NCBI RefSeq assembly: GCF_022538185.1
Contig: NZ_JAKYXC010000016.1
Coordinates: 1 to 64,000 of the forward strand
Direction: 5' to 3'
DNA from: Microbacterium sp. CFH 31415
GTDB lineage: Bacteria; Actinomycetota; Actinomycetes; Actinomycetales; Microbacteriaceae
Length of the DNA: 64,000 nucleotides
Of the stretch, positions 57,277 through 64,000 are shown in pieces. A model generated the notes under the pieces. The model was given only the letters and a program-made list of their open reading frames with translations, ran no database searches and had not been told where the DNA came from. Positions within the stretch are counted from its first letter, which is position 1, and each line of letters begins with the position of its first letter. The translations under genes and the position numbers were made by a program.

Positions 57277-58479
57277 GTGGACGATCTCGAGCCGACGCTG
57301 CTGATCATCCCGATCCTCGGCGTCCTCGCGCCGCTCGCAACCCGCGGACTGGGGCGATGGGTGCGCGTGCCGATCGTCGTGTTCGAGCTCGTACTCGGCA
57401 TCCTCGTCGGCCCCAGCGTGCTCGGATGGGCGCAGCCGGATGCCTTCATCGACGTCCTCTCGGAGTTCGGCCTGGCGATGCTGTTCTTCGTCGCCGGGTC
57501 CGAGATCGAGTTCGCGGCGTTCCGAGGCCGTACCGGCCGACGGGCATCGCTCGGATGGCTGCTGAGCCTGCTCCTCGGCGTGGGGCTGGCCTGGATCTTC
57601 GTGCCGGGCGAGGAGGCCGTGATCATCGGCATCGCACTGTGCTCGACGGCGCTGGGCACGATCCTGCCGATCCTGCGCGACGCCGGAGAGCTCAAGACGC
57701 CGTTCGGCAAGGCGATCGGCGCGATCGGGGCGATGGGAGAATTCGGGCCGCTCATCGCGATCTCGGTGTTCCTCGGCGGCCGGGCGCCCGGTGCGTCGAC
57801 GGTCGTGCTGCTGCTGTTCGTCCTGCTGGCCGGTTTCGCGATCTGGCTCGCCCTGCACGTGCCGCGTGGTGCGATGCACCGCTTCGTCAACTCGACGCTG
57901 CACACGTCCGGGCAGTTCGCGATCCGCGTCGTGCTCGTCATCCTGGCGGCGCTGATCGCGATCAGCGTGGTGCTCGACCTCGACATCCTGCTGGGCGCCT
58001 TCGCCGCGGGCATCGTCTGGCGCCTGCTCATGCGCGACGCCGCCGAGTCCGACCGATCTGCAGTGGAGAGCAAGGTCGAGGCGCTGGCGTTCGGCTTCCT
58101 GGTGCCGGTGTTCTTCATCTACACCGGGGTCACGTTCGACCTCGAGGCTCTGATCGCGCAGCCTGTCCTGCTCCTGCTGCTGCCGGTCGTGCTCGTCGTG
58201 CTGTTCCTCGTGCGCGGACTCCCCTCGACGCTCGCTGCGCCCGAGGCGTCGACCCGCCGCGACCGGCTGTCGGTCGCGCTGCTGGGGGCCACGGCGCTGC
58301 CGATCATCGTCGCGGTGACGGCGATCGGCCTCGACGAGGGCATCCTCTCGTCGGCCGCGGCCGCACTCCTCGTGGGCGCCGGGATGCTCTCGGTGCTGCT
58401 GTTCCCCCTCGTCGCGATGAGCATCCGCGGCGAGCGGCGCGTCGGATCGGCCGTGCCGGTCGAGGACGACATGGCATGA
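57277..58479 (+). CDS. Kef-type cation:proton antiporter
   Basis: A 400-residue member of the CPA2 (Kef-like) family with about 12 transmembrane helices and no C-terminal RCK domain. Landmarks: FELVLGILVGPSVLGWAQPD, LAMLFFVAGSEIEF, GIALCSTALGTILPILRDAG, GAIGAMGEFGPLIAIS and VLDLDILLGAFAAGIVWRLL. It exchanges Na+ or K+ for protons; the ion is not determined. GTG start behind TAGGGT. The stop overlaps the next ATG by four bases, linking it to a small cytoplasmic gene of unknown function. Confidence 0.87.
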   Translation: MDDLEPTLLIIPILGVLAPLATRGLGRWVRVPIVVFELVLGILVGPSVLGWAQPDAFIDVLSEFGLAMLFFVAGSEIEFAAFRGRTGRRASLGWLLSLLLGVGLAWIFVPGEEAVIIGIALCSTALGTILPILRDAGELKTPFGKAIGAIGAMGEFGPLIAISVFLGGRAPGASTVVLLLFVLLAGFAIWLALHVPRGAMHRFVNSTLHTSGQFAIRVVLVILAALIAISVVLDLDILLGAFAAGIVWRLLMRDAAESDRSAVESKVEALAFGFLVPVFFIYTGVTFDLEALIAQPVLLLLLPVVLVVLFLVRGLPSTLAAPEASTRRDRLSVALLGATALPIIVAVTAIGLDEGILSSAAAALLVGAGMLSVLLFPLVAMSIRGERRVGSAVPVEDDMA

Positions 58480-58976
58480 GCGTCGCCGCCATCCTCGATG
58501 CCGCCCGTGAACGCCTCACCCCGGCACGGCGGGAAGCCCTCGGCGAGCTCGTCTCGCCGCGTCGTGTGCTCGGGATCGCCCGCGCCCCGCGGATCGTGCG
58601 CGCAGGCACCGCATGGCACCTCGGCGCGCTGCTGCTGACCGACGACGCCGTGCTCGCGACGGGCGAGATCATCCGTGCCCGCAGCGAGACCATCCGCGGG
58701 TACACCGCCGAATCGCAGCGGCGCCGGGGCGAACTCGCCGCGGCCGCACGTCGCGGCGGGTTCGAGGAGGGCGAGACCGTGCACATCGGGTGGCGGATGC
58801 TGGATCCCGCCGCCCTCGACGGCACCGGGGCCGGCTCGGGCGCGTCGGACGGCCCGCTCGCCCTCGTCGCCGGCGTCCCGAGCATCCGGTGGAGCACCTC
58901 CGGCGGCTTCATGCCCCTCGACCGCTACCTCGACGAGCGGATCGGGCTCCTGCTCGACCCGCCCGCCGGCGCGTGA
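58476..58976 (+). CDS. Hypothetical protein coupled to the antiporter gene
   Basis: A 166-residue soluble protein I do not recognise, starting MSVAAILDAARERLTPARRE. An N-terminal helix pair is followed by a mixed alpha/beta region (TAWHLGALLLTDDAVLATGE; IIRARSETIRGYTAESQRRR), a Gly/Ser-rich loop and a C-terminal VPSIRWSTSGGFMPLDRYLD. It overlaps the antiporter stop by four bases (ATGA), so the two are made together and it may regulate or support transport (inference). Confidence 0.65.
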   Translation: MSVAAILDAARERLTPARREALGELVSPRRVLGIARAPRIVRAGTAWHLGALLLTDDAVLATGEIIRARSETIRGYTAESQRRRGELAAAARRGGFEEGETVHIGWRMLDPAALDGTGAGSGASDGPLALVAGVPSIRWSTSGGFMPLDRYLDERIGLLLDPPAGA

Positions 58977-58997
58977 CCTCGTAGGGGAGTGCCCGTC

Positions 58998-59040
58998 TCC
59001 TGTCAACAGGGGTGGGCGCGTCAGCCGACTTCCGTAGCGT
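58998..59040 (+). promoter_or_regulatory. TCCTGTCAAC element and leaderless -10 TAGCGT
   Basis: TCCTGTCAAC (58998-59007) stands 37 bases upstream of TAGCGT (59035-59040), exactly as at the DJ-1/PfpI gene (2401 and 2438). The start codon lies 7 bases after the hexamer. Confidence 0.5.
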
Positions 59041-59046
59041 GAGGGC

Positions 59047-59847
59047 ATGGCCGCCAAGGATCTCACTCGCCAGATCGTCGTCATCAGCGCCTTCTGCTTC
59101 ATGATCGTCGCCGCGATGGTCGGTTCGGGCCTGTTCGGCGGCACGTCAGTCGAAGACCTGCAGGACGGCGCGCTCTCGTCGGAGGGCTCGTACCTGGCGC
59201 CCGCCAGCACGGCGTTCTCGATCTGGTCCGTCATCTATGTCGGGCTGTTCGCCTACACGGTATGGCAGGCGTTCCCGCGGCAGCGCGAGCGCTCGCGGCA
59301 GCGGGCGGTGGGCTGGCTCATCGCCGGCACGATGGTGCTCAACGGGCTCTGGCTCGTGACGGCGCAATTCCTGACGCTGCCGCTCACTGTGCTGTCGATC
59401 GTGCTGCTGCTGGCCCTGTTGTGCGTGACCTTCCGCGCCACGCTCCTCAATCCGGGGCGCGGTGTGCTCGACGCCCTGCTCATCGACGGCGTGACCGGCC
59501 TGCACCTCGGCTGGGTCACCCTCGCCACCGTCGCCAACACGTCGGCGTGGCTCACGACGATCGTCCCCGCCGAGGCCGGTGAGAGCGCCGCCCTGTGGGG
59601 GATCGCGGTCCTCGTGGTGGTCGCCGGCATCGGCATCGGCATCGCGTGGGCGAGCGGCTGGCGCGTCGCCCCCGGGCTGGCGATGGCGTGGGGACTCACG
59701 TGGATCGGTGTCGGACGCCTCGCCGGCGAGCCCGAGAGCACCCCGATCGGCGTCGCCGCGATCGTCGTGGCCGCGGTCGTGCTGCTCGTTCCGCTGGCCG
59801 GCGCACTCGTGCATCGCGTCGCCGACGTGCGCAACGCCGAGGTCTGA
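59047..59847 (+). CDS. TspO/tryptophan-rich sensory-protein-like membrane protein
   Basis: A 266-residue membrane protein related to TspO/MBR. It has seven or so helices with the family landmark PASTAFSIWSVIYVGLFAYT (the WxxIY block) and further aromatic helices (IAGTMVLNGLWLVTAQFLT, GLHLGWVTLATVANTSAWLT). The size, about 100 residues above classic five-helix TspO, marks it as the longer bacterial subgroup. The role is unknown. The start is leaderless (TAGCGT). Its stop directly abuts the stop of the convergent amidotransferase gene (TGATCA). Confidence 0.75.
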   Translation: MAAKDLTRQIVVISAFCFMIVAAMVGSGLFGGTSVEDLQDGALSSEGSYLAPASTAFSIWSVIYVGLFAYTVWQAFPRQRERSRQRAVGWLIAGTMVLNGLWLVTAQFLTLPLTVLSIVLLLALLCVTFRATLLNPGRGVLDALLIDGVTGLHLGWVTLATVANTSAWLTTIVPAEAGESAALWGIAVLVVVAGIGIGIAWASGWRVAPGLAMAWGLTWIGVGRLAGEPESTPIGVAAIVVAAVVLLVPLAGALVHRVADVRNAEV

Positions 59848-60603
59848 TCAGGCCGCGCCGAATCGCCGGGCGAACGCGCGCAGGAGCCGGACCGGTTCGG
59901 TGACGGATGCCGCGAGCACGCGCCCCGCGACGGCGTCGTAGTGCTCCGCCTCGAAGTAGCCGTCGTCGCGGTAGACCGCCATGCGTTCGGTGAACGCCTT
60001 CGTCGTGGGCTCCGGGTGGAACTGCGTCGCATACAGGCGGTCGCCCACGACGTAGGCCTGCACCGGGCACGCGGCGTTCACCGCGAGCTGCGTCGCGTCC
60101 GGCGGGAGCGCCGCGGTGCCCTCCTTGTGCGCGGTGAGCGCGGTGAAGCGTGAGGCCAGTCCGCCGAAGAGCGGGTCGGCGCGGCCGGCGTCGGTGAGCT
60201 CGATCGTTACCGGTCCGGTGTCTTCGGGGAAGGCGCGGCTCACCTCGCCCCCGAGCATACGGGTGACCACGCCGATCCCATAGCACGTGAAGAGCGCCGC
60301 CGGCCCTTCGTGGCCGGCAGAGCCGTCGGCCACCCGACGCGCGATCCGCTCGAGGGCGCCCTCGAGACGTCGCTGCACGTCGGTCTTCGTCGACTCGGGA
60401 TCGGCGACGTTGAACGGGCTGCCGCCGACGAGGAACCCGCTGTAGCGGTCGAAGACGTCGTCGGGGAGCGGCTCGCGCACGAGGTCGATCCGGTGGACCT
60501 CCGCCTCATCCAGCCTCATCGCGGTGCGGAACGACTCGTACTCGGCGGCCGCCGCGCCCTGCTGCGGCCGCACGCAGACATAGAGCAGCGGCGCGGTCGT
60601 CAT
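59848..60603 (-). CDS. Class I glutamine amidotransferase (GMP synthase-like)
   Basis: A 251-residue triad amidotransferase. The nucleophile Cys is in AALFTCYGIGVVTR, and His/Glu in ATQFHPEPTTKAF complete the triad. There is no synthase domain, so it is a stand-alone GATase1 rather than GuaA itself; members act on diverse amides, including peptides. The start MTTAPLLYVCVRPQQG is supported by a leaderless TAGACT (60616-60611). Upstream in-frame codons lack signals. It converges on the TspO-like gene with no gap. Confidence 0.85.
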   Translation of the reverse strand: MTTAPLLYVCVRPQQGAAAAEYESFRTAMRLDEAEVHRIDLVREPLPDDVFDRYSGFLVGGSPFNVADPESTKTDVQRRLEGALERIARRVADGSAGHEGPAALFTCYGIGVVTRMLGGEVSRAFPEDTGPVTIELTDAGRADPLFGGLASRFTALTAHKEGTAALPPDATQLAVNAACPVQAYVVGDRLYATQFHPEPTTKAFTERMAVYRDDGYFEAEHYDAVAGRVLAASVTEPVRLLRAFARRFGAA

Positions 60604-60716
60604 GCGCAGAAGTCTAGGCGGCGGCCCCACCGTCACGCGACGGCCGGGAAATCCCGCGACACGCTGTATCAGGGGGGATCTATCGCTCTCCTCGTAGTGT
60701 GGACAGAATTGGCGTC

Positions 60717-61397
60717 ATGACGCACGCGGACGCCGAGGCTGGGGCCTCGCCGCCGCCAGAGGACCCGCGCGACCTGGCACCGTCGCACGGAGAGTCGGCG
60801 GGAACGATCGACTCCGTCGAGCCGGCGCGATGGCAACGCGCAGCCGACCTGTTCGTGCGGTGGCGCGAAGGCGACAGTCGCGCGATGGACGAGCTCGTGA
60901 GGCTCATGACACCGCCGCTGTGGCATGTCGTGCGCGCGTACGGTCTCGACCACGCACTTGCTCAGGACGTCGTGCAGACGACGTGGCTGACGCTCGTGCG
61001 GCGTCACGAGACCATCCACGACGCGCAGGCCGTGTCGGGGTGGCTCACCATGTGCGCACGCCGCGAGGCGTGGCGCGTCGGCAAGCAGCAGCGTCGGGCG
61101 GACCCGACGGAAGCCGAGGCGCTCGAACCCCACCTGCCTGTCCACGAATCCGCCGAGCAGACGGCCACCGCAGACGACGCGACACGTCGGCTGTGGGATG
61201 CCGTCTCGACGCTCAATGAACGATGCCAGCGTCTGCTGCGGATCGTCGCGTTCGAGGACCGTCCCGACTATGCCCGCATCGCGCAGGACCTGGCGATGCC
61301 CATCGGGTCCATCGGACCGACCCGCCAGCGCTGTCTCGCCAAGCTCCGGGCAGAGCTCGAGGGCTCAGGATGGGAAGGACAGGACGATGGACAATGA
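60717..61397 (+). CDS. Sigma-70 family (ECF-like) RNA polymerase sigma factor
   Basis: A 226-residue sigma factor of ECF layout. Region 2 is MDELVRLMTPPLWHVVRAYG then HALAQDVVQTTWLTLVRRHE then VSGWLTMCARREAWRVGKQQ. Region 4 is LWDAVSTLNERCQRLLRIVA then RPDYARIAQDLAMPIGSIGP followed by TRQRCLAKL. The N-terminal roughly 35 residues are Ala/Pro/Glu-rich and absent from minimal ECFs. ATG 60717 follows CAGAAT by 8 bases; GTG 60699 is an alternative. Its last 11 bases overlap the next gene. First gene of the sigma - small protein - protease - TPR locus. Confidence 0.85.
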   Translation: MTHADAEAGASPPPEDPRDLAPSHGESAGTIDSVEPARWQRAADLFVRWREGDSRAMDELVRLMTPPLWHVVRAYGLDHALAQDVVQTTWLTLVRRHETIHDAQAVSGWLTMCARREAWRVGKQQRRADPTEAEALEPHLPVHESAEQTATADDATRRLWDAVSTLNERCQRLLRIVAFEDRPDYARIAQDLAMPIGSIGPTRQRCLAKLRAELEGSGWEGQDDGQ

Positions 61398-61854
61398 GGA
61401 CTTCGCCGCGGATGCGGCGCTTTTCGCACGAATGCGCGCGATGTGGGAGGGGGTCGATCCTGTGCCGGCGGGTCTCGTCGACCGGATGGTCGCCGCAGTG
61501 GCCGTCGAGGACCTCACCCGCGAGTACGCGCTGCTGACCCTGGTCGAGGGTTCCCTCGCCGCAGTGCGCGGCGAGGCCGACACCGCGACGCTGCAGTTCA
61601 GCGACGGGACGACCAGCGTGCTTCTGCACACCAGTGCCACCGAAGACGGCGGACGCCGAGTCGATGGATGGGTTGATGCCACCGCTCTGGCCATCCGGCT
61701 GGTGCAGGGCGAGCGGGAGTGGTCGGCCGAGCCGGGTGAGCACGGCCGGTTCGCATTCGAAGACGTGACCCCTGGTGTGGTGCGGCTGCGCATGGTGGTG
61801 AAGGACTCCACCGGCGAGCTTCGCGATTTCGAGACACCGCAGTTCGAAGTATGA
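61387..61854 (+). CDS. Small soluble protein, possible anti-sigma-like regulator
   Basis: A 155-residue protein with no transmembrane segment. Residues 1-55 are helical (NEDFAADAALFARMRAMWEG then VPAGLVDRMVAAVAVEDLTR), reminiscent of an anti-sigma domain. Residues 70-155 are a beta-sandwich-like region similar in pattern to carboxypeptidase-regulatory/SpaA-like domains (GWVDATALAIRLVQGEREWS, GRFAFEDVTPGVVRLRMVVK). An 11-base overlap with the sigma gene implies equal, coupled synthesis. A partner role for the sigma factor is inferred; no known family is assigned. AAGGACAGG precedes the ATG. Confidence 0.6.
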   Translation: MDNEDFAADAALFARMRAMWEGVDPVPAGLVDRMVAAVAVEDLTREYALLTLVEGSLAAVRGEADTATLQFSDGTTSVLLHTSATEDGGRRVDGWVDATALAIRLVQGEREWSAEPGEHGRFAFEDVTPGVVRLRMVVKDSTGELRDFETPQFEV

Positions 61855-61908
61855 CGATGCGGATGCTGCGGCCGGGGGCCGCGCTCCGCCCGATGATCGA
61901 GGAGATCC

Positions 61909-63624
61909 ATGGCTGACGAGAATCCGCCCCGGCGACCGCCGAACGAGACGTGGCGCTCACGATACGAGGCGACGAAGCCTCTCGGTGTCGTGCTCGACCC
62001 GGCCGTCGAACCCGAACCCGGCGTTCCCGCCTACCCGACCGAATACGCACCCACCCATCTCCTCGTGAGCGCCGGCGAGGACCTGCAGCGCATCCAGACC
62101 GATCTGAGCGAGTCCGCCCGCGCCTTCGGCTGGTCGGTGAGAATCCGTCCGCTCACCCGACCCGCAGAAGGCGAGCAGGAGAGCGAGCTGGATCTCGCAG
62201 CAGCCGAGGAAGAGGCGCGCGCCGACCGCATCGAACGCCGCACTCCACCGCTCTACCGGGCCGACATCTCGCAGGATCCCAAGGTCGACGTCGATGACCA
62301 GCCCGTGCCGCCCGTCGACGCGTGGCGGCTGCTGAAGGCGGCGCGGCAGAAGTTCCCCCGAGCCGACGACGCATCGCGCACCGAGCGGGACAGCAGGAAG
62401 CTCTCCCGCGGGGTCGGGCTCGACCACGTGCTCGCGCTGGGGGCGAACGGCCGCACCAATCCCTACGGTCGGACGAACCCGTACGGTCGCACCAACCCCT
62501 ACGGTCGGACGAACCCGTACGGCCGCACCAACGCCCCCGGCCCGGACGCCTACGCCGAGCCGGGAAGCGGCGGCCGCGAGATCATCACCTACATCGGGCC
62601 GAAGCCCGTGCGCACGGACGACGCCGACTACTCGGGGCGCCGACCCGTCGTCGCCGTCTTCGACACCGGGTGCGGCGACCACCCCTGGCTCGACGATCCG
62701 ATCGTGACCCGCGATCCGATGTCGCCCAAGGGCCCCATCGGCGACCACGACCCGAACACGAACCCCGAGGTCTACCCCGATCAGTCCGGTCCGCTCGACG
62801 GGTTCCTCGACGAGGCGGCCGGACACGGCACGTTCGTCGCGGGCATCGTGCGCCAGGTCTGCCCCGACGCGGACATCATCGCCGTGCGCGTGGCGAACAG
62901 CCAGGGCACCGTGCTCGAGGGGGAGTTCCTCGAGGCGGTGCGGCGGCTGGTCGACGCGATGCGCGCCGGCCAGAAGGTCGACGTCATGAACATCTCGCTG
63001 GGCTACTACCACGAGACCCCCGACGACGAGCTGTTCGACGCCACGCTCGGGGAGCTGCTGGAGGAGGCGCGCATGCTGGGCTGCGCGGTCGTGTGCTCGG
63101 CCGGCAACGACTCCACCGAGCGCCCTGCGTTCCCGGCGGCGCTGTGGCAGTTCCCGGCGAAGCGGGACGACGCCGCCGCGCTCGCGAACGCAGCGCCCCA
63201 CGTGTCGGTCGGCGCGCTCAATCCGAACAGCCAGACGATCGCGCTCTTCAGCAATGTCGGCGACTGGGTCAAGACCTACGCGCCCGGTGTGTCCGTCTTC
63301 AGCACGTCACCCGGATTCCTCGGCGGCATCCAGGCGGGCACGCGCGATGATCTCTACGACCTGCCGGGCGTCGCCCAGCCGCTGCCGAGGCAGAGCCTCG
63401 ACCCCGACGACTGGCGCGGCGGGTTCGCGATCTGGAGCGGCACGTCGTTCGCCGCGCCGTACATCGCGGGCAAGCTCGCCCAGGCGATCGCCCCCGCCCT
63501 GATGGAACCGAAGGCGACGGCGAGCACGGCGACGGCGAGCGCGGCGAGGGCTCCCAGCGAGAACGAGATCAAGAAGCTCCTGCGCGAGGAGGCGAAGAAG
63601 CTGGAGTTCACGCCGAAGCTCTAG
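61909..63624 (+). CDS. Cytoplasmic S8 (subtilisin-like) serine protease with GRTNPY repeats
   Basis: A 571-residue subtilase. The catalytic triad is complete: Asp252 in VVAVFDTGCGDHPW, His306 in GHGTFVAGI and Ser513 in SGTSFAAPYIAG, with oxyanion Asn400 in SAGND. There is no signal peptide or membrane anchor. Residues 1-175 form a separate N-terminal domain with an acidic helical stretch. Residues 181-210 are four GRTNPY units plus a degenerate fifth (GRTNAP), linking it to the protease domain. GAGGAG lies 4-9 bases before the ATG. It sits 54 bases after the small regulator-like gene. Confidence 0.88.
   Translation: MADENPPRRPPNETWRSRYEATKPLGVVLDPAVEPEPGVPAYPTEYAPTHLLVSAGEDLQRIQTDLSESARAFGWSVRIRPLTRPAEGEQESELDLAAAEEEARADRIERRTPPLYRADISQDPKVDVDDQPVPPVDAWRLLKAARQKFPRADDASRTERDSRKLSRGVGLDHVLALGANGRTNPYGRTNPYGRTNPYGRTNPYGRTNAPGPDAYAEPGSGGREIITYIGPKPVRTDDADYSGRRPVVAVFDTGCGDHPWLDDPIVTRDPMSPKGPIGDHDPNTNPEVYPDQSGPLDGFLDEAAGHGTFVAGIVRQVCPDADIIAVRVANSQGTVLEGEFLEAVRRLVDAMRAGQKVDVMNISLGYYHETPDDELFDATLGELLEEARMLGCAVVCSAGNDSTERPAFPAALWQFPAKRDDAAALANAAPHVSVGALNPNSQTIALFSNVGDWVKTYAPGVSVFSTSPGFLGGIQAGTRDDLYDLPGVAQPLPRQSLDPDDWRGGFAIWSGTSFAAPYIAGKLAQAIAPALMEPKATASTATASAARAPSENEIKKLLREEAKKLEFTPKL
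62449..62538 (+). repeat. Five-unit 18-bp repeat encoding GRTNPY
   Basis: Five in-frame 18-base units. Units 2 and 4 are identical at the DNA level and units 1 and 3 differ by two bases, so the array is a duplicated 36-base dimer followed by a partial unit. The first four encode GRTNPY and the last GRTNAP. Confidence 0.85.
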
Positions 63625-63661
63625 CCGCCAAGACGGGCGCTGTTCCCGCCAAGATAGGGGG

Positions 63662-64000
63662 ATGACCCGTTCGGCCGACGCTCTGCACAGTGAGGCGGTG
63701 GACCTCGTCAACCGCGGTCGCTACGACGAGGCCGCTCAGGTGCTCGACCGGGCCGAGAGCGACGCCGGCGATGTCAACCTCCGGGCTCGCATCGCCGGCA
63801 CGCGGGCGTACGTGCTCGCGCGGACCGGGCACGTCGCCGACGCCGAACGCATCTGCGGCGACGCGATCGCCGAGCCGGGTCTCAGCGACCACACCGTCGC
63901 GATCCTCGCCGGCCAGCTCGGAGCCCTGGCAGAGGAGGCCGGTCGCCTCGCCGACGCGGAGCGCTGGCTCACGCGCGCGATCGAGGCGCTCGCCGACGAC
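63662..64000 (+). CDS. Helical-repeat (TPR-like) protein, N-terminal part cut by window edge
   Basis: The frame is open from ATG 63662 to the right edge (113 codons). The sequence has TPR-like helix pairs: DALHSEAVDLVNRGRYDEAA, QVLDRAESDAGDVNLRARIA, AYVLARTGHVADAERICGDA and LAEEAGRLADAERWLTRAIE. The motif Gly-x-x-x-x-Ala recurs at about 34-residue spacing. The C-terminus is missing. In actinobacterial loci with a sigma factor and an S8 protease, a TPR protein often carries a CHAT caspase-like protease domain; that is a prediction, not seen here. It starts 37 bases after the S8 protease stop. Confidence 0.7.
   Translation, partial: MTRSADALHSEAVDLVNRGRYDEAAQVLDRAESDAGDVNLRARIAGTRAYVLARTGHVADAERICGDAIAEPGLSDHTVAILAGQLGALAEEAGRLADAERWLTRAIEALADD

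Noticed and set aside
62449..62538. Short regular repeats considered as a CRISPR array
   Set aside because: The units are contiguous without spacers, in frame, and encode a hexapeptide within the protease.
1..64000. tRNA, rRNA, prophage, insertion sequence or transposase genes
   Set aside because: I looked for these on both strands and saw no convincing cloverleaf, rRNA segment, integrase or transposase motif.

Overview
The window is high-GC DNA with densely packed genes, overlapping ATGA start/stop junctions, strongly G/C-ending codons and many genes without a Shine-Dalgarno site. The gene repertoire fits a soil or plant-associated actinobacterium of the family Microbacteriaceae, most likely Microbacterium or a close relative. 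This is an inference from gene content and style; no rRNA or tRNA is present to confirm it.

Layout. 1-3 kb: the end of 6-phosphogluconate dehydrogenase, a glycine-zipper membrane protein, a patatin-like lipase and a DJ-1/PfpI protein. 3-11 kb: a complete respiratory nitrate reductase operon narGHJI plus the transporter narK. 11-21 kb: mostly single genes, including an MFS exporter, a large arylsulfatase, a CYP152-type peroxygenase P450, a Nudix hydrolase, an atypical zinc-ribbon SDR and YaeQ. 21-24.5 kb: a CsbD stress protein and the pantothenate operon (DUF2520 protein-panC-panB). 24.7-26.4 kb: an ion channel, a frameshifted YidC-like gene and its small partner. 26.4-28.7 kb: cystathionine beta-synthase and a gamma-synthase/lyase behind a tiny cysteine-rich leader ORF. 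29-40 kb: an old-yellow-enzyme reductase, an SLC13 permease, two TetR regulators with visible palindromic operators, a convergent pair of small paralogues, a sugar isomerase/oxidoreductase pair, an F420/NADP-type reductase and a class III aminotransferase.

40-44 kb is an iron ABC importer (binding lipoprotein, fused permease, ATPase) behind a DtxR/IdeR-like iron box. 44-55.4 kb is a xylo-oligosaccharide island. A ROK regulator diverges from a binding protein, two permeases and a GH3 beta-xylosidase (a bxlEFGA-like order). A LacI regulator diverges from xylA, which is followed by xylB. No transport ATPase is present, so a shared MsiK-type ATPase elsewhere is implied. 55.6-60.6 kb carries a coiled-coil protein, a small alarmone synthetase, a Kef-type antiporter, a TspO-like membrane protein and a glutamine amidotransferase.

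The last 3.3 kb (60.7 kb to the right edge) is the most unusual locus. It holds a sigma-70-family factor, an overlapping small soluble protein with a possible anti-sigma-like start, a cytoplasmic subtilisin-like protease with a GRTNPY repeat linker, and the start of a TPR-type helical-repeat protein cut by the window edge. Together they look like a sigma-controlled intracellular protease module.

A recurring theme is leaderless transcription: more than twenty genes have a TAnnnT-like hexamer ending 5-9 bases before an ATG or GTG. Other notable DNA-level features are the Cys attenuator candidate upstream of cystathionine beta-synthase, three families of intergenic palindromes, a tandem 18-bp repeat made from the 3' end of panB, and an excess of the 9-mer GGATGCCGC.
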